The notes: a model not told the origin generated them from the letters alone. Positions 31,605 to 40,747 are shown, counted from the stretch's first letter. The stretch is DNA of 64,000 nt from a virus (IMGVR_UViG_3300027797_000001:1-64000), one strand, 5' to 3'. Numbers and translations are program-made.

Positions 31605-32105
31605 ATGAAAACAAAAAAAATGCAAGATGGTGGACCTATTGATGCAATGCGTAAACAGATGGGACAAAAAAAACCATCTTTAAAGAAAACACTTAAATAT
31701 GTGAAAAAACATGGTTCAGGTTATAATCCACCAAGTGAAGCACCTAAAATGCAAGATGGTGGACGCACAATTAGTGAAAAAGCTGCTGCAAGAAAAGTTG
31801 CAAAAGGTAAAGGAACAATTAGTAAATCATACCCATCTGGACCAGAAGAAAAAGGATCATATATTGGATATAGCAAAGAAGCTAAAAAATCTGATAGTCC
31901 TTTTAAATCTATGAAAGATTCTAAACCTGCAAGACCAATTATGAAGACAGGTGGTATGGTTAATTCTAATGCAAAAGTTTCTGCATTAAAAGTTGCTGGT
32001 ACTAAAGGTACAAAGTCTGGAGTTAACTCTAAAGTCTCTGCATCTAAAGTAGCTAAAGGGCGTTCAGGTGGTGTATCTAAAGCTCCTAAAAAAGCAAACC
32101 CATAA
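31605..32105 (+). CDS. basic Lys/Gly-rich protein with KMQDGG motifs
   Basis: The 166-residue protein is dominated by Lys, Ser, Gly and Ala, with no hydrophobic core. It begins MKTKKMQDGGPIDAM, repeats KMQDGGR (near residue 48) and has IMKTGGM (near residue 113). Two segments, SKVSALKVA and SKVSASKVA, are tandem copies. It is probably an intrinsically disordered DNA-condensing or virion protein. It overlaps the next gene by one base. Confidence 0.7.
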   Translation: MKTKKMQDGGPIDAMRKQMGQKKPSLKKTLKYVKKHGSGYNPPSEAPKMQDGGRTISEKAAARKVAKGKGTISKSYPSGPEEKGSYIGYSKEAKKSDSPFKSMKDSKPARPIMKTGGMVNSNAKVSALKVAGTKGTKSGVNSKVSASKVAKGRSGGVSKAPKKANP

Positions 32106-32443
32106 TGCCAAAGGATTCTTGCTATCATAGTGTAAAAGCACGGTATGCTGTGTTCCCTTCTGCAAGAGCTTCACAAGCTATTGCTAAATGTAGGAAAGGT
32201 TCTGGTACTGTTAGAAAAACTAAAGCTGGAACAGACTTAAAAAGATGGCAAGCAGAAAAATGGCAAGATACTAAATCAGGAAAAGCTTGTGGTGCCGGTG
32301 GTAAGAATGAATACTGCCGGCCTACAAAAAGAGTATCTAAGGATACACCAAAAACGAAGTATGAACTAACTCCTTCTAAACTAGCTGCTAAGAAAGCTGA
32401 GAAGTCAAGAGTAGGTATGGGAAGTAGAGTTAAAAAAGCATAG
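32105..32443 (+). CDS. DUF5872-like small basic protein
   Basis: The 112-residue protein contains CYHSVKARYAVFPSARASQA, IAKCRKGSG, KRWQAEKWQDTKSGKACGAG and KNEYCRPTKRVSKDTPKTKY, which matches the pattern of the small viral DUF5872 family (Y-x-x-V-K-x-(R/K)-Y-x-(V/A)-(F/W)-P-S-A...C-R ... L-x-R-W-x-x-E-K-W...C-G...Y-C-R-P). The family is found in phages and large viruses, function unknown. The several Cys may bind metal. Confidence 0.75.
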   Translation: MPKDSCYHSVKARYAVFPSARASQAIAKCRKGSGTVRKTKAGTDLKRWQAEKWQDTKSGKACGAGGKNEYCRPTKRVSKDTPKTKYELTPSKLAAKKAEKSRVGMGSRVKKA

Positions 32444-32445
32444 TT

Positions 32446-32688
32446 ATGGCAATTAGAAAAACAACTACAAAAAAAGCACCAGCTAAGAAGTCAACTTCTT
32501 CAGTTGGTATTTCTATTTTAGGTGGTAATAAAGCAGACATGAGAAAATGGGAAATTGAATCTGCTATGTCTACATTACAAAGAGCTTCTGAGATTCAGAA
32601 GAATGCTAAGCTCATGAATGATGTTAAGAAGATGGCTGCTGAAAAAGCAAAAGAATTCAATAGCATTGCCGCTGGTAAAAAGTTTTAA
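32446..32688 (+). CDS. small basic protein
   Basis: The 80-residue protein is Lys/Ala-rich, with a basic N terminus (IRKTTTKKAPAKKSTSSVGI) and a long amphipathic helix (KWEIESAMSTLQRASEIQKN). It belongs to the set of small basic genes after the capsid gene (31605-34488). A DNA-binding or head-filling role is possible. Confidence 0.6.
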   Translation: MAIRKTTTKKAPAKKSTSSVGISILGGNKADMRKWEIESAMSTLQRASEIQKNAKLMNDVKKMAAEKAKEFNSIAAGKKF

Positions 32689-32690
32689 TC

Positions 32691-32951
32691 ATGGCACAGG
32701 CAAAAGCAAAGAAAGTAAAAGTTACTGCCGGTGGAGAAAAACATGTAGTCTATAAAAAGACTACAAAAAAAGGTGAAGGAAAGGTTGGCAATATAATGGT
32801 TAACCATCCCACAAAAGATAAAGGTCAGTGGGATACAATAGATCTTACTGCAAAAGGTAGAGCTAAGACAATTAAACAAGGAGTGGCAGCTACAAAGAAA
32901 TGGCATAAGGACAACCCTTATCCTAAAAATAAAAAGAATGGCAAAAAGTAA
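32691..32951 (+). CDS. small basic protein with AGGEK motif
   Basis: The 86-residue protein is basic (KAKKVKVTAGGEKHVVYKKT), with a central beta segment (GNIMVNHPTKDKGQWDTIDL) and an end rich in Lys and Asn. The TAGGE element is a partial form of the GG motif seen in neighbouring genes. It overlaps the next gene by 14 bases. Confidence 0.6.
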   Translation: MAQAKAKKVKVTAGGEKHVVYKKTTKKGEGKVGNIMVNHPTKDKGQWDTIDLTAKGRAKTIKQGVAATKKWHKDNPYPKNKKNGKK

Positions 32952-33288
32952 AGCACAACAAGCAGCAATTGCTATCTCTATGAAGAAAGCTGGTAAAACT
33001 CCTAAGATGAAATCTGGTGGTTCTACTCCTGCTTGGACACGTAAAGAAGGTAAGAATCCAGAAGGAGGTCTTAATGCTAAAGGAGTAGCTTCTTATAGAG
33101 CAGCTAATCCTGGAAGTAAACTTCAGACAGCTGTAACTACTAAGCCGTCAAAGCTTAAGCCTGGTAGCAAAGATGCAAAGAGACGTAAAAGTTTCTGTGC
33201 TAGAATGTCTGGAATGCCTGGACCAATGAAAGATGAAAAAGGAAGACCAACTAGAAAAGCTCTTTCTTTAAGAAAATGGAATTGTTAA
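32938..33288 (+). CDS. DUF6321-like basic protein with KMKSGG motif
   Basis: The 116-residue protein has KTPKMKSGGSTPAWTRKEGK, then NPEGGLNAKGVASYRAANPG, SKLQTAVT, and SFCARMSGMPGPM. Its central and C-terminal parts match what I remember of the DUF6321 pattern (A-W-x-R-K-E-G-K-N-P-x-G-G-L-N-x-K-G-x-x-S-Y-R-x-x-N-P-G-S-K-L) seen in cyanophages and other marine phages. It is very basic. It probably binds DNA, and the N-terminal GG motif links it to the neighbouring set. Confidence 0.75.
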   Translation: MAKSKAQQAAIAISMKKAGKTPKMKSGGSTPAWTRKEGKNPEGGLNAKGVASYRAANPGSKLQTAVTTKPSKLKPGSKDAKRRKSFCARMSGMPGPMKDEKGRPTRKALSLRKWNC

Positions 33289-33304
33289 CTTATTATATAT
33301 AATT

Positions 33305-34159
33305 ATGAAAACTTGTAAAGTAGGTTGTGGTAAGATGAAATCTGGGGGCACAATCAAGAAAGTAAAAAAGATGGCTAAAGGTGGTGCCGCAGACTATAAT
33401 TATGGTATTCCATTAAATGGTTTACCAATGCGCCCTACTAATGGTAACACAGATATTTCTAAAAATCAAATGGGAACTAACCCTACCATGAAAAAAGGTG
33501 GCACCATGAAAAAAATGCAAAATGGTGGTCCTAATAACCTAAAAAAAAAAATAGGAAGATTAGAAAATAAAAAAGAAAGACTTGCAAATAAACGTTCAAG
33601 AGCCAGCTCTATAAGTAGGAACTTTCAAGGGGATCCTGATACTTTAAGTAAAGTTGTTGATAATGCTCTTCAGAAAAGAGCTATTAATGTAATGGAAAAA
33701 GTTTCAAATAAACGAGAAATGATTAATAAAAAAATTAAAGAACTAAAATCTTCAAATGCTTCATCAAGTATGAAAAAAATGGCAAAAGGTGGTGCTAAGA
33801 AAACTTTAATTAAAGCTCAAGCTGGACGTTCAATAGTCAATCCTAAAGAAATGTCTGATAAAATCAGAAGAGGACCAGGAATGCCACCTCCGACACCATT
33901 TGGTAAAGTTGATTCAGGTCCAATGGTAAATACAAGAGTTGATTCAGGTCCAACGATGAACCCATATTCTTCTACAAAAGAAGCTAAACTTCCTATTTCT
34001 GGACCTTCTTTTAAGAAGGGTGGTTCTACTTCCTTTGGTATGTTATCAGTTAAAGCTGGTGTAGATAAAAATCCTAAAGCAACTGCAGCAGATAGAATTG
34101 CTGGTGCAAAGATGAGTAAGAAACAAATGGGTGGTATGACAAAATCTAAAAAGAAGTAA
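33305..34159 (+). CDS. basic protein with multiple GG motifs
   Basis: The 284-residue protein has at least six copies of the motif: KMKSGGT, KMAKGGA, MKKGGT, KMQNGGP, KMAKGGA (again) and FKKGGS, with KAQAGR in between. It also has a helical Lys/Arg/Asn-rich segment (residues about 80-150) and a Pro-rich stretch with a repeated VDSGP-type unit (GKVDSGPMVN/TRVDSGPTMN). It is strongly basic and disordered. The multiplicity of motif copies makes it the best object for testing whether the motif is a cleavage or binding site. Confidence 0.75.
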   Translation: MKTCKVGCGKMKSGGTIKKVKKMAKGGAADYNYGIPLNGLPMRPTNGNTDISKNQMGTNPTMKKGGTMKKMQNGGPNNLKKKIGRLENKKERLANKRSRASSISRNFQGDPDTLSKVVDNALQKRAINVMEKVSNKREMINKKIKELKSSNASSSMKKMAKGGAKKTLIKAQAGRSIVNPKEMSDKIRRGPGMPPPTPFGKVDSGPMVNTRVDSGPTMNPYSSTKEAKLPISGPSFKKGGSTSFGMLSVKAGVDKNPKATAADRIAGAKMSKKQMGGMTKSKKK

Positions 34160-34161
34160 TC

Positions 34162-34200
34162 ATGTGTAGCTGCAGAAATAAAGGTAAAGTTAAAAAGTAA
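34162..34200 (+). CDS. possible 12-residue peptide
   Basis: ATG at 34162 to TAA at 34200 encodes MCSCRNKGKVKK. It is basic with two Cys, lies 3 bases after one gene and 4 bases before the next, and has normal spacing. It may be a real micropeptide or just the linker between genes. Confidence 0.3.
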   Translation: MCSCRNKGKVKK

Positions 34201-34203
34201 GTC

Positions 34204-34488
34204 ATGGCAACTAAGAAGGCTACTGCAAAATTTGGTGCATCTGTAAAAGTGCAAAGAGGATATCCTGGAAAAATTAGATCTGCTAAAGATCAGGGATATA
34301 CTCCTGTGGGAGAAAGAGAACCTGACAGAACTAAGTTTAAAAAAGGTGGATCAACTGATAAAAAGTGGATTCAAAAAGCAATTAATCCTGCACATAAAGG
34401 ATATTGTACTCCTATGACTAAAGCTACTTGCACTCCTAAAAGAAAAGCTCTTGCTAAGACCTTAAAGAAAATTGCTAAAAATAAATAG
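34204..34488 (+). CDS. basic protein with FKKGG motif
   Basis: The 94-residue protein is Lys-rich, with KFKKGGSTDKKWIQKAINPA, GYCTPMTKATCTPKRKALAK and a final Lys-rich helix. The W-I-Q-K-A-I-x-P-x-x-x-G-x-C-x-P-(M/x)-T-K-x-x-C pattern also occurs, as I recall, in other phages, so it is a family of its own. It is the last of the small basic series. Confidence 0.65.
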   Translation: MATKKATAKFGASVKVQRGYPGKIRSAKDQGYTPVGEREPDRTKFKKGGSTDKKWIQKAINPAHKGYCTPMTKATCTPKRKALAKTLKKIAKNK

Positions 34489-34490
34489 TA

Positions 34491-35192
34491 ATGTTAAATA
34501 GTACTATAACTGTAAAGATTAAACAAAGGCTAAATAAATTAGATAGTCAAGACTATGACAACTTAGAATGTTGGCAGATAGTTGAGGCATTTAATAAAGC
34601 CCAAGTAGAGTGGTCTAGAAGACAGTTGCATGGTATTAATATAACTAAAGAAGGTGATGAGCAATCAACCCGGAGAAAAGATGACCTACAAGTTCTTCTT
34701 AATAAAACTGCCATAACTAATTTAACGGATAAAGGAGACTATTCTTTCTTAGCTATTCCTAATAACTATTTACAATGGAAAAGAGTAGATGTATTTGCAC
34801 AAAGAGACTGTTGCGATAAAAGAAGAATGGTAATCTATCTTGCAGAAGAAGGTAATGTATCCATACTGCTGAGAGATAAATTAAAACAACCCAGTTTTGA
34901 ATGGGCAGAAACATTTGCAACATTAATTGATGATGGTATAAATATTTATACAAATAATCAATTTAATATTCCTGAAGTTGAATTAACCTATTACAGACAA
35001 CCTATTAAGATTCAAATCCAGGGTTGTGTAGATCCCTATACAAATTTACAATCTCAAGTAAATGTGGAATGTGAATTTAAAGATGATATAATTGAAGTAA
35101 TAATTGATGAAGCAGTTAGTATTATAGCTGGGGATATTGAGTCTGGAAACCAATTCTCTAGAGGTACAGAAACTGCAGAACGTAACAACTAA
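34491..35192 (+). CDS. structural-module protein, possible connector
   Basis: The 233-residue protein has an N-terminal helical part (VKIKQRLNKLDSQDYDNLEC followed by WQIVEAFNKAQVEWSRRQL) and a beta-rich rest, ending in a helix. Its start, with W-x-I-x-E-A-x-N-x-A-x-x-E-W, is the kind of helix pair found in head-completion/connector proteins. It sits after the basic cluster and before the next structural gene. The identity remains open. Confidence 0.6.
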   Translation: MLNSTITVKIKQRLNKLDSQDYDNLECWQIVEAFNKAQVEWSRRQLHGINITKEGDEQSTRRKDDLQVLLNKTAITNLTDKGDYSFLAIPNNYLQWKRVDVFAQRDCCDKRRMVIYLAEEGNVSILLRDKLKQPSFEWAETFATLIDDGINIYTNNQFNIPEVELTYYRQPIKIQIQGCVDPYTNLQSQVNVECEFKDDIIEVIIDEAVSIIAGDIESGNQFSRGTETAERNN

Positions 35193-35194
35193 TA

Positions 35195-35713
35195 ATGGAA
35201 ACAAAATCTAGACTTTTAAAAAGAAATCCTGAGCCTACTAGAACATTGAGTAGACCACAGGTAACAGTAACTCAACCTAAATCAGAACCTTCAAAACCAC
35301 AACCAACTCCTGACACTGGGGTGGGTGGTAGCTCATTAGATAACATGGTATCTTCTTGTGCTAGTGAATTAATGAATGCAAGAACAAGTTTTCATAAACT
35401 TCATTTAAAAGTAACAGGAGAAGGATCTTATGCGGCACATAAAGCATTAAATGAATTATATGATGCATTACCTGATCATGCAGACACTCTTGTAGAAGGA
35501 TATCAAGGAGCGGCAGAGAAAATTCTTTCATACAAAGAAGTGTCACCAAGAACTCTTGATACTGTAGCAGATGGTGTAAATTATCTTAGAGATATTTATG
35601 CAATGATAAATAAACTACAAGGTATGCTACCTTATTCTGAAATTGTAAACAACTTAGATTTAGTAAAAGATTCAATTAATTCTACTAAGTATAAATTACT
35701 TTTCCTAAAATAA
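35195..35713 (+). CDS. helical virion-module protein
   Basis: The 172-residue protein starts with a basic-Pro segment (VTQPKSEPSKPQPTPD) and continues as helices with many Leu and Asp/Lys (DNMVSSCASELMNARTSFHK; HADTLVEGYQGAAEKILSYK). This suggests a helical bundle protein. It lies 2 bases after the previous gene and before the promoter-like site at 35730. Confidence 0.55.
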   Translation: METKSRLLKRNPEPTRTLSRPQVTVTQPKSEPSKPQPTPDTGVGGSSLDNMVSSCASELMNARTSFHKLHLKVTGEGSYAAHKALNELYDALPDHADTLVEGYQGAAEKILSYKEVSPRTLDTVADGVNYLRDIYAMINKLQGMLPYSEIVNNLDLVKDSINSTKYKLLFLK

Positions 35714-35729
35714 TTTTGATATTGTAAAT

Positions 35730-35750
35730 ATTTTTACTATATTATACTAT
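35730..35750 (+). promoter_or_regulatory. promoter-like motif ATTTTTACTATATTA
   Basis: Exact to the consensus ATTTTTANTATATTA, starting 48 bases before the ATG at 35778 and after a short intergenic gap. Confidence 0.65.
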
Positions 35751-35777
35751 ATATATGTTTAACTAAAATTTAAAAAA

Positions 35778-37445
35778 ATGGCTTATTTTAATCACGCGTT
35801 TAAGAAAACGTTTCTTGCTACAGGAGCTACAATTGCTTCTGTTCCAATCACAAATCCTGCAGGTGGGTCTTTAGGTAATGCTGCTGCAACTGGTGGTTAC
35901 ATGACTACTGCTAGTTTACCTACTTATGCATTAAATCAAATTGCTGCAGCATCTACTCTAGTTAATGGTAGTTACGAAAACAACTATGTTGCTTTTTTTG
36001 ATCCTAGAACTAGTTTATCTGTTAATCCTTCTACATTAACTGACTGTTGTCCTCTTTATCTTGCAGGTTCTGCTATCTATTGTAAAGATAAAATTAGTCC
36101 TTTCTTAGGTGGGTACCAAGAGACAAACAAGTCTAAAGTTATCAATCCTAAATATGTTTCTAGATATTATAGTGTAGGTTCTTGCCCTCCATCTAATAAC
36201 GTAGTACACGTTGGTTCAACTTACTGGACTGCAGGTACTGCTGTTGCTACATTGGATGCTACAACTTTAGTTGGTGGTACTACTTATACTAATGGTACTA
36301 TTTGTTCTGTAACAGGTGGTACAGGTGAAGGTCTTGTAGTTCAAGTAACTACAGCTGGTGTACCTGGTCCTGTAGTTGCTGTAACAATTGTTTCTCCAGG
36401 GAAAGGATATTCTATTGGTGATACAGTAACTATTGCATGTGGAACTGGTGATGCTACTATTGATGTAGATACATTAATTCCTGCTGGAGTTGATCCATTA
36501 ACAGGAGCTGGTGGTGCATCTTGTTGCAAAGAGTTCTTATGTGGTGAGACTTACAGTCTACGTTTAGATGTTAAAGGTTCTCCTGCTTTAAGATTCTTAG
36601 ATCACAATGCTTACTATATTGCTACAGCTTATACTGGATGTTGTCCTGCAGGAGCTATTGCTCCAGTTGCAGTTGATTCAACTGAAGTTATGATCCTTTG
36701 GGCTAATGATTTATTAAATTCTCCAATTGTATCTCCATTTATTCAGATTGCAGTACAAGATGAGATGGGTGTTATCTGGTATGCTCCAGGAACAAATGCT
36801 ACTTTCTTAGCTTCAGTAGGTGCTGATACTTGGAATAACTATGTATCTCCGGGACATACAGCTAATGCTTGTGCTGGTTTAATCATCAATGGTGCTTATG
36901 TAGATACTAGATTTGGAGATTGTACTTTCCAAATTTCTGACTTCTATGAAAAACAACCAGTTAATTTATATCCAAGTGAAGTAGATTTAAATGGTGATCC
37001 ATGTGAGTTTACAGGAGTTTGTATTGTTAATGAGTGTTTAGGATCTCAAGCAATGGGTCTTGGAGAAACTGTTCTTAGAGATATCATTCTTTCTGAGTCT
37101 TACAGACAAAACTTCTTCTCTTCTGACTTCAGAATCCGGGAGATTACTCAAGGTAACCAAATTGTAAATGCTGTTAACAGACAAGCACTTTACTATAGAA
37201 ACTATATTCAACACAGCGTACCTAGATTTAACAATCCATCTGGAACATTTGATAATGATCAATACTTGTTAGAAGTTATCTTTACTAATGCTGGTACTGC
37301 AGCTGCATTTGAATTTAATACTACAACGTGGTTAAATAACTGTGGAGTATGTGAAATTGAAGTTGGTGCTATTGACGGATTTAACTGCTTGTCTACTTGT
37401 ACAGCAATTGAATTCCCTGTTCTTCCAGCTCAGTGTGGATTCTAA
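35778..37445 (+). CDS. large structural protein (tail or head decoration)
   Basis: The 555-residue protein begins MAYFNHAFKKTFLATGATIA, a start I recall from structural proteins of Bacteroidota and marine phages. It continues with a beta-rich, Cys-containing sequence including GGTYTNGTICSVTGGTGEG and CCPAGAIAPVAVDSTEVMIL. The C terminus has paired Cys. It has its own promoter-like element upstream and a terminator downstream, so it is probably abundant in the virion. Function not known. Confidence 0.65.
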   Translation: MAYFNHAFKKTFLATGATIASVPITNPAGGSLGNAAATGGYMTTASLPTYALNQIAAASTLVNGSYENNYVAFFDPRTSLSVNPSTLTDCCPLYLAGSAIYCKDKISPFLGGYQETNKSKVINPKYVSRYYSVGSCPPSNNVVHVGSTYWTAGTAVATLDATTLVGGTTYTNGTICSVTGGTGEGLVVQVTTAGVPGPVVAVTIVSPGKGYSIGDTVTIACGTGDATIDVDTLIPAGVDPLTGAGGASCCKEFLCGETYSLRLDVKGSPALRFLDHNAYYIATAYTGCCPAGAIAPVAVDSTEVMILWANDLLNSPIVSPFIQIAVQDEMGVIWYAPGTNATFLASVGADTWNNYVSPGHTANACAGLIINGAYVDTRFGDCTFQISDFYEKQPVNLYPSEVDLNGDPCEFTGVCIVNECLGSQAMGLGETVLRDIILSESYRQNFFSSDFRIREITQGNQIVNAVNRQALYYRNYIQHSVPRFNNPSGTFDNDQYLLEVIFTNAGTAAAFEFNTTTWLNNCGVCEIEVGAIDGFNCLSTCTAIEFPVLPAQCGF

Positions 37446-37469
37446 GGATTAAACGTTAATAAATAAATA

Positions 37470-37505
37470 AAGGGGAGAGAGAGTTTATACTCCTCTCCTT
37501 TTTTA
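37470..37505 (+). terminator. intrinsic terminator, rightward
   Basis: GGAGAG (37474-37479) pairs with CTCTCC (37493-37498), extended by G-T and A-T pairs and followed by a T-run. It lies about 30 bases after the stop at 37445. Confidence 0.75.
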
Positions 37506-37520
37506 TTAAAATAAAGCTAT

Positions 37521-38090
37521 ATGGCAAATCATGTATTAAGTTTAGAGGTGCCTCAAGTAATGAATGAATGCATTCTTAAGATACTTGACACAAGTGTATA
37601 TCAAACGGCAAATCCTGCTATTCCAATAGTATGCCCTACACTAAATGTTACAGTACCTGGATTTGGTTATTCTAACCAGATAGAAGGAACTGCTATGACT
37701 AATTTTGTTAATACAGGTCACATAACTTTAACTGCTTGTGATTTACAATTACAGACTGTAAATTGCGGAACTAAGTATTTTAATTTACCTGATGGCATAT
37801 ATATTATAAAATACAGTGTATCTCCAAATGATACTGTATATGTAGAGTATAATCATTTAAGATTTACAGCAGCATTAAATAAATATTACAAGATTCTTTG
37901 TGATGTAGATGTAGCTGCATGTGAGCCTCCATTTAAAATACAACAAAGATTAGAAGAACTTAGATTAATTTTTATGTATCTTCAAGCAGCAAAGTCTAAA
38001 GTAGAGTTTTGTCATGAGCCACAGAAAGGTATGAGCTTATACAACTATGCTGTTAAACTTTTGAATAAAATGGAATGTAGAAATTGTTAA
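37521..38090 (+). CDS. structural-module protein
   Basis: The 189-residue protein is beta-rich with a mid-part (FNLPDGIYIIKYSVSPNDTV) that resembles a fibronectin-like or jelly-roll strand pattern. It then has a helical end (IQQRLEELRLIFMYLQAAKS). It is in the Cys-rich structural group. No family recognised. Confidence 0.6.
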   Translation: MANHVLSLEVPQVMNECILKILDTSVYQTANPAIPIVCPTLNVTVPGFGYSNQIEGTAMTNFVNTGHITLTACDLQLQTVNCGTKYFNLPDGIYIIKYSVSPNDTVYVEYNHLRFTAALNKYYKILCDVDVAACEPPFKIQQRLEELRLIFMYLQAAKSKVEFCHEPQKGMSLYNYAVKLLNKMECRNC

Positions 38091-38111
38091 ACCAAATAAA
38101 AACCAATAATT

Positions 38112-38255
38112 ATGTCAACATGTTCTAATTGCAAAGCAAAATTATCTTGTGGATGTCAGAAAAGAAAAGCATCTGATGGACAACAAGTATGTTCTAATTG
38201 TATAACAAAATATGAAGCAGGGTTAAAAGCTAATTTACAAAAGAAGAAAATTTAA
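38112..38255 (+). CDS. small zinc-finger-like protein, 47 residues
   Basis: A reading frame from ATG at 38112 to TAA at 38255 encodes MSTCSNCKAKLSCGCQKRKA, then SDGQQVCSNCITKYEAGLKA. It has two C-x2-C pairs and a C-G-C, so six Cys in a compact zinc-ribbon arrangement, followed by a Lys-rich helix. It is placed between two structural genes. Confidence 0.65.
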   Translation: MSTCSNCKAKLSCGCQKRKASDGQQVCSNCITKYEAGLKANLQKKKI

Positions 38256-38277
38256 AGAAATTTATAAAATAAATAAA

Positions 38278-40728
38278 ATGTCAGTACCTGTTCCTTATTA
38301 TTTAATAACTAGTTGTTGTTCTCAAGAAACAATGTCTGGTTTATATAGAATACCAGGTTTAGGAACAGTTCCAGATGGAGTATATGAATATACCGGACCT
38401 ACTTTTATAGAATCTGTAACAGGTATGGTATTTAATTCTAATTTTTGTTATACAGTAGTATTTCAAGGAACAGTTAATACAGCATATCCGTCAGCTTTTA
38501 ATTCATCTACTATAATATTAACTGCAAGCAATGACTGTGATGATCCAGTATGTGCACCATGTGGTTCTAAATTTCCAGCATATTCTATTTTTAATTGTTG
38601 TGATACTGCCAATGTTATTAGTTTAAATATTGATACAGATACCTGTTTACCAATAGATGGTGTCTGGGTATATAATGGTCCTGGTTATATAGTACCTATT
38701 AGTGGATTTATTTTTACTCCAGGAGAGTGTTATAATTTTACTGAGTTACCTGATGGAATATTTGAACAAGGTCCAGATTGTACAGATTTTGATATAACAA
38801 TTTATGACACATGTCAAGAAGCACAAGCTGATGCTGAATGTCCTGCTTGCGCATTAGCTTTAGAATTTTTAATATTCACAAGCTGTTGTGATGATACTCA
38901 AATTTTATTTAAAGGTCCTTTTCCTACATCAACTTATTATGGTGTAAAAGAATATTTAGGACTTCCAATAAATGGATTAGAAAATGTATGTTATTCAATT
39001 GAAACTGGTGTTGTAGGAGATCCATTAGTTCCAGATATTACAGCATATAATCTTTTACCAGATCCTCCAGTATATGTTGAAGGTCTTACTTTTAGTAGCT
39101 TATCGTCAATAAATACTGATTGTGCAATTTATGTTGATGAATGTCCAAGCTGCATTAAACAATGTTATACACTATATGATTGTGATGGTAACTCCTTTAA
39201 TACTGAGATAGATTTATCAGCATATTTAAATACTTTTATAACAATAATTCAATTAGGAGTTCCTTCAGGACCCTGGTATGTTATAGAAAATAATACTGGA
39301 TCTTGTAACAATGCTGTAACTGGATTTACAGTAAGTCCTACAGTTCCAGAGCCATGTGATTGTAATTGTTATATAGTTATTGCATCAGCTCAAAATTGTA
39401 TTTACCTAGATTGTGATGGAAATTTACAAAGCACAGGTTTTTTAAGTAATAATACTGCTGTACAATTTTGCTCATTAATATATCCTTCTATAATAGGTAA
39501 TGCTCAACTTCCTACTGGTGGACCTAGTCCCATATACATACAGAATGAAGGTCTTTGTATTGATGGGGAATGTCCACTTATATGTTACGTATTAGAAGAT
39601 TGTGCAGGTATTCAAGATCCTATTTATGCCACTAAACCTTCATTAAGTCCATATGCAATTTTAGGTCAAGTTGTAGTATTAGATAATTATCCAGGTACTT
39701 GTTGGGAGGTAATAGATACTGCAGAATGTGATTGTGCAATAGATGTTGTTGTAATACAATCATATGAAGATTGCCCTACATGTCAAAATGCACCAAAATA
39801 TAAACTAACTAATTGTGATGATAAAACATTAATAGTTTATACTAGTACAGATTTAAGTGCATATGTTGGACAAGTAATTATTAGATTAGACTGTCCAGGT
39901 TGTTGGTATGTAGAAGAAATAGAAGACATACCATCTGATGTACCTATCACTGTAGATGTAGCATATATAGATTGTATAGAGTGTGCTAGAGATTATTATT
40001 TACTTACAGATTGTACAGGATATAAAGATCCAATTATTACATATACTGATCTTAGTCAATATGTAGGTTCTGTAATTAAAATCAAATATTGTCCAGAAAC
40101 TTGTTGGACCGTAACTACTACACTATTAGCTACAAATGCTGGTATAGTAATTCCAGAAGTAGAATATGAAGATTGTCCAGAGTGTTTACTAACATTCCCA
40201 TGTATTTGTACTACAGTAAGAAATGACAGTGCTACATCAAAAGAATATAGATACTATGACTGCAATCTAGATATTCAGTTATTTACACTTGCACCGGGAG
40301 AAAAATCAGAAAGATTCTGTATCCGTGTATGGGCAATATATTTTCCAGAAACTGATTACATAGAAACATATGGTAATTGCTCAGAAACTACACCTGATAT
40401 TTGGGAATGCCCAGATATTATTTATCCAAGAAGAAGTGTGCAACCTGGATATAATACACCAGCATGTACTATAGTAAAGTATGAAAAAATTTCATGTAAA
40501 TCTGCAGAGGTATATTATAAGCAAGTACTTTATTTAAGATATGGTATATCAGATTGCTGTCCAGATGAAAATGATAAGTGGTTAATCAAAAAGGAATTAA
40601 TAGACTTAGATGCACTAAGAGATCCAGACTACGAATGTTCAGTAGTAAATTCATGTTGTCCAAGCACACCATCATGTGGACAATCTTCTTGTGGATGTAC
40701 TTCATCTATTCCTTGTAATTCTCATTAA
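38278..40728 (+). CDS. Cys-rich modular tail/fibre protein
   Basis: The 816-residue protein consists of at least seven related Cys-rich modules of about 70 residues, each beginning with a pattern like C-Y-x-L-x-(D/N)-C-x-G and containing L-x-x-Y-(V/L)-G-x-(V/I)-I and C-W-x-(V/E). Examples begin near residues 292 (CYTLYDCDGN), 435 (CYVLEDCAGI), 510 (KYKLTNCDD) and 575 (YYLLTDCTGY). The Cys pairs probably form disulfides or bind metal. The C terminus is a dense Cys cluster (CCPSTPSCGQSSCGCTSS). Likely a fibre or baseplate component. Confidence 0.75.
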   Translation: MSVPVPYYLITSCCSQETMSGLYRIPGLGTVPDGVYEYTGPTFIESVTGMVFNSNFCYTVVFQGTVNTAYPSAFNSSTIILTASNDCDDPVCAPCGSKFPAYSIFNCCDTANVISLNIDTDTCLPIDGVWVYNGPGYIVPISGFIFTPGECYNFTELPDGIFEQGPDCTDFDITIYDTCQEAQADAECPACALALEFLIFTSCCDDTQILFKGPFPTSTYYGVKEYLGLPINGLENVCYSIETGVVGDPLVPDITAYNLLPDPPVYVEGLTFSSLSSINTDCAIYVDECPSCIKQCYTLYDCDGNSFNTEIDLSAYLNTFITIIQLGVPSGPWYVIENNTGSCNNAVTGFTVSPTVPEPCDCNCYIVIASAQNCIYLDCDGNLQSTGFLSNNTAVQFCSLIYPSIIGNAQLPTGGPSPIYIQNEGLCIDGECPLICYVLEDCAGIQDPIYATKPSLSPYAILGQVVVLDNYPGTCWEVIDTAECDCAIDVVVIQSYEDCPTCQNAPKYKLTNCDDKTLIVYTSTDLSAYVGQVIIRLDCPGCWYVEEIEDIPSDVPITVDVAYIDCIECARDYYLLTDCTGYKDPIITYTDLSQYVGSVIKIKYCPETCWTVTTTLLATNAGIVIPEVEYEDCPECLLTFPCICTTVRNDSATSKEYRYYDCNLDIQLFTLAPGEKSERFCIRVWAIYFPETDYIETYGNCSETTPDIWECPDIIYPRRSVQPGYNTPACTIVKYEKISCKSAEVYYKQVLYLRYGISDCCPDENDKWLIKKELIDLDALRDPDYECSVVNSCCPSTPSCGQSSCGCTSSIPCNSH

Positions 40729-40729
40729 T

Positions 40730-40747
40730 AATTAGTATATTATAGAT
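40730..40747 (+). promoter_or_regulatory. promoter-like motif AATTAGTATATTATAGAT
   Basis: This resembles the ATTTTTANTATATTA consensus over the AGTATATTA core and ends directly before the ATG of the 40748 gene. It is too close to the ATG for a promoter of that gene unless translation uses a leaderless transcript, so it may instead be a leader element. Confidence 0.35.
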
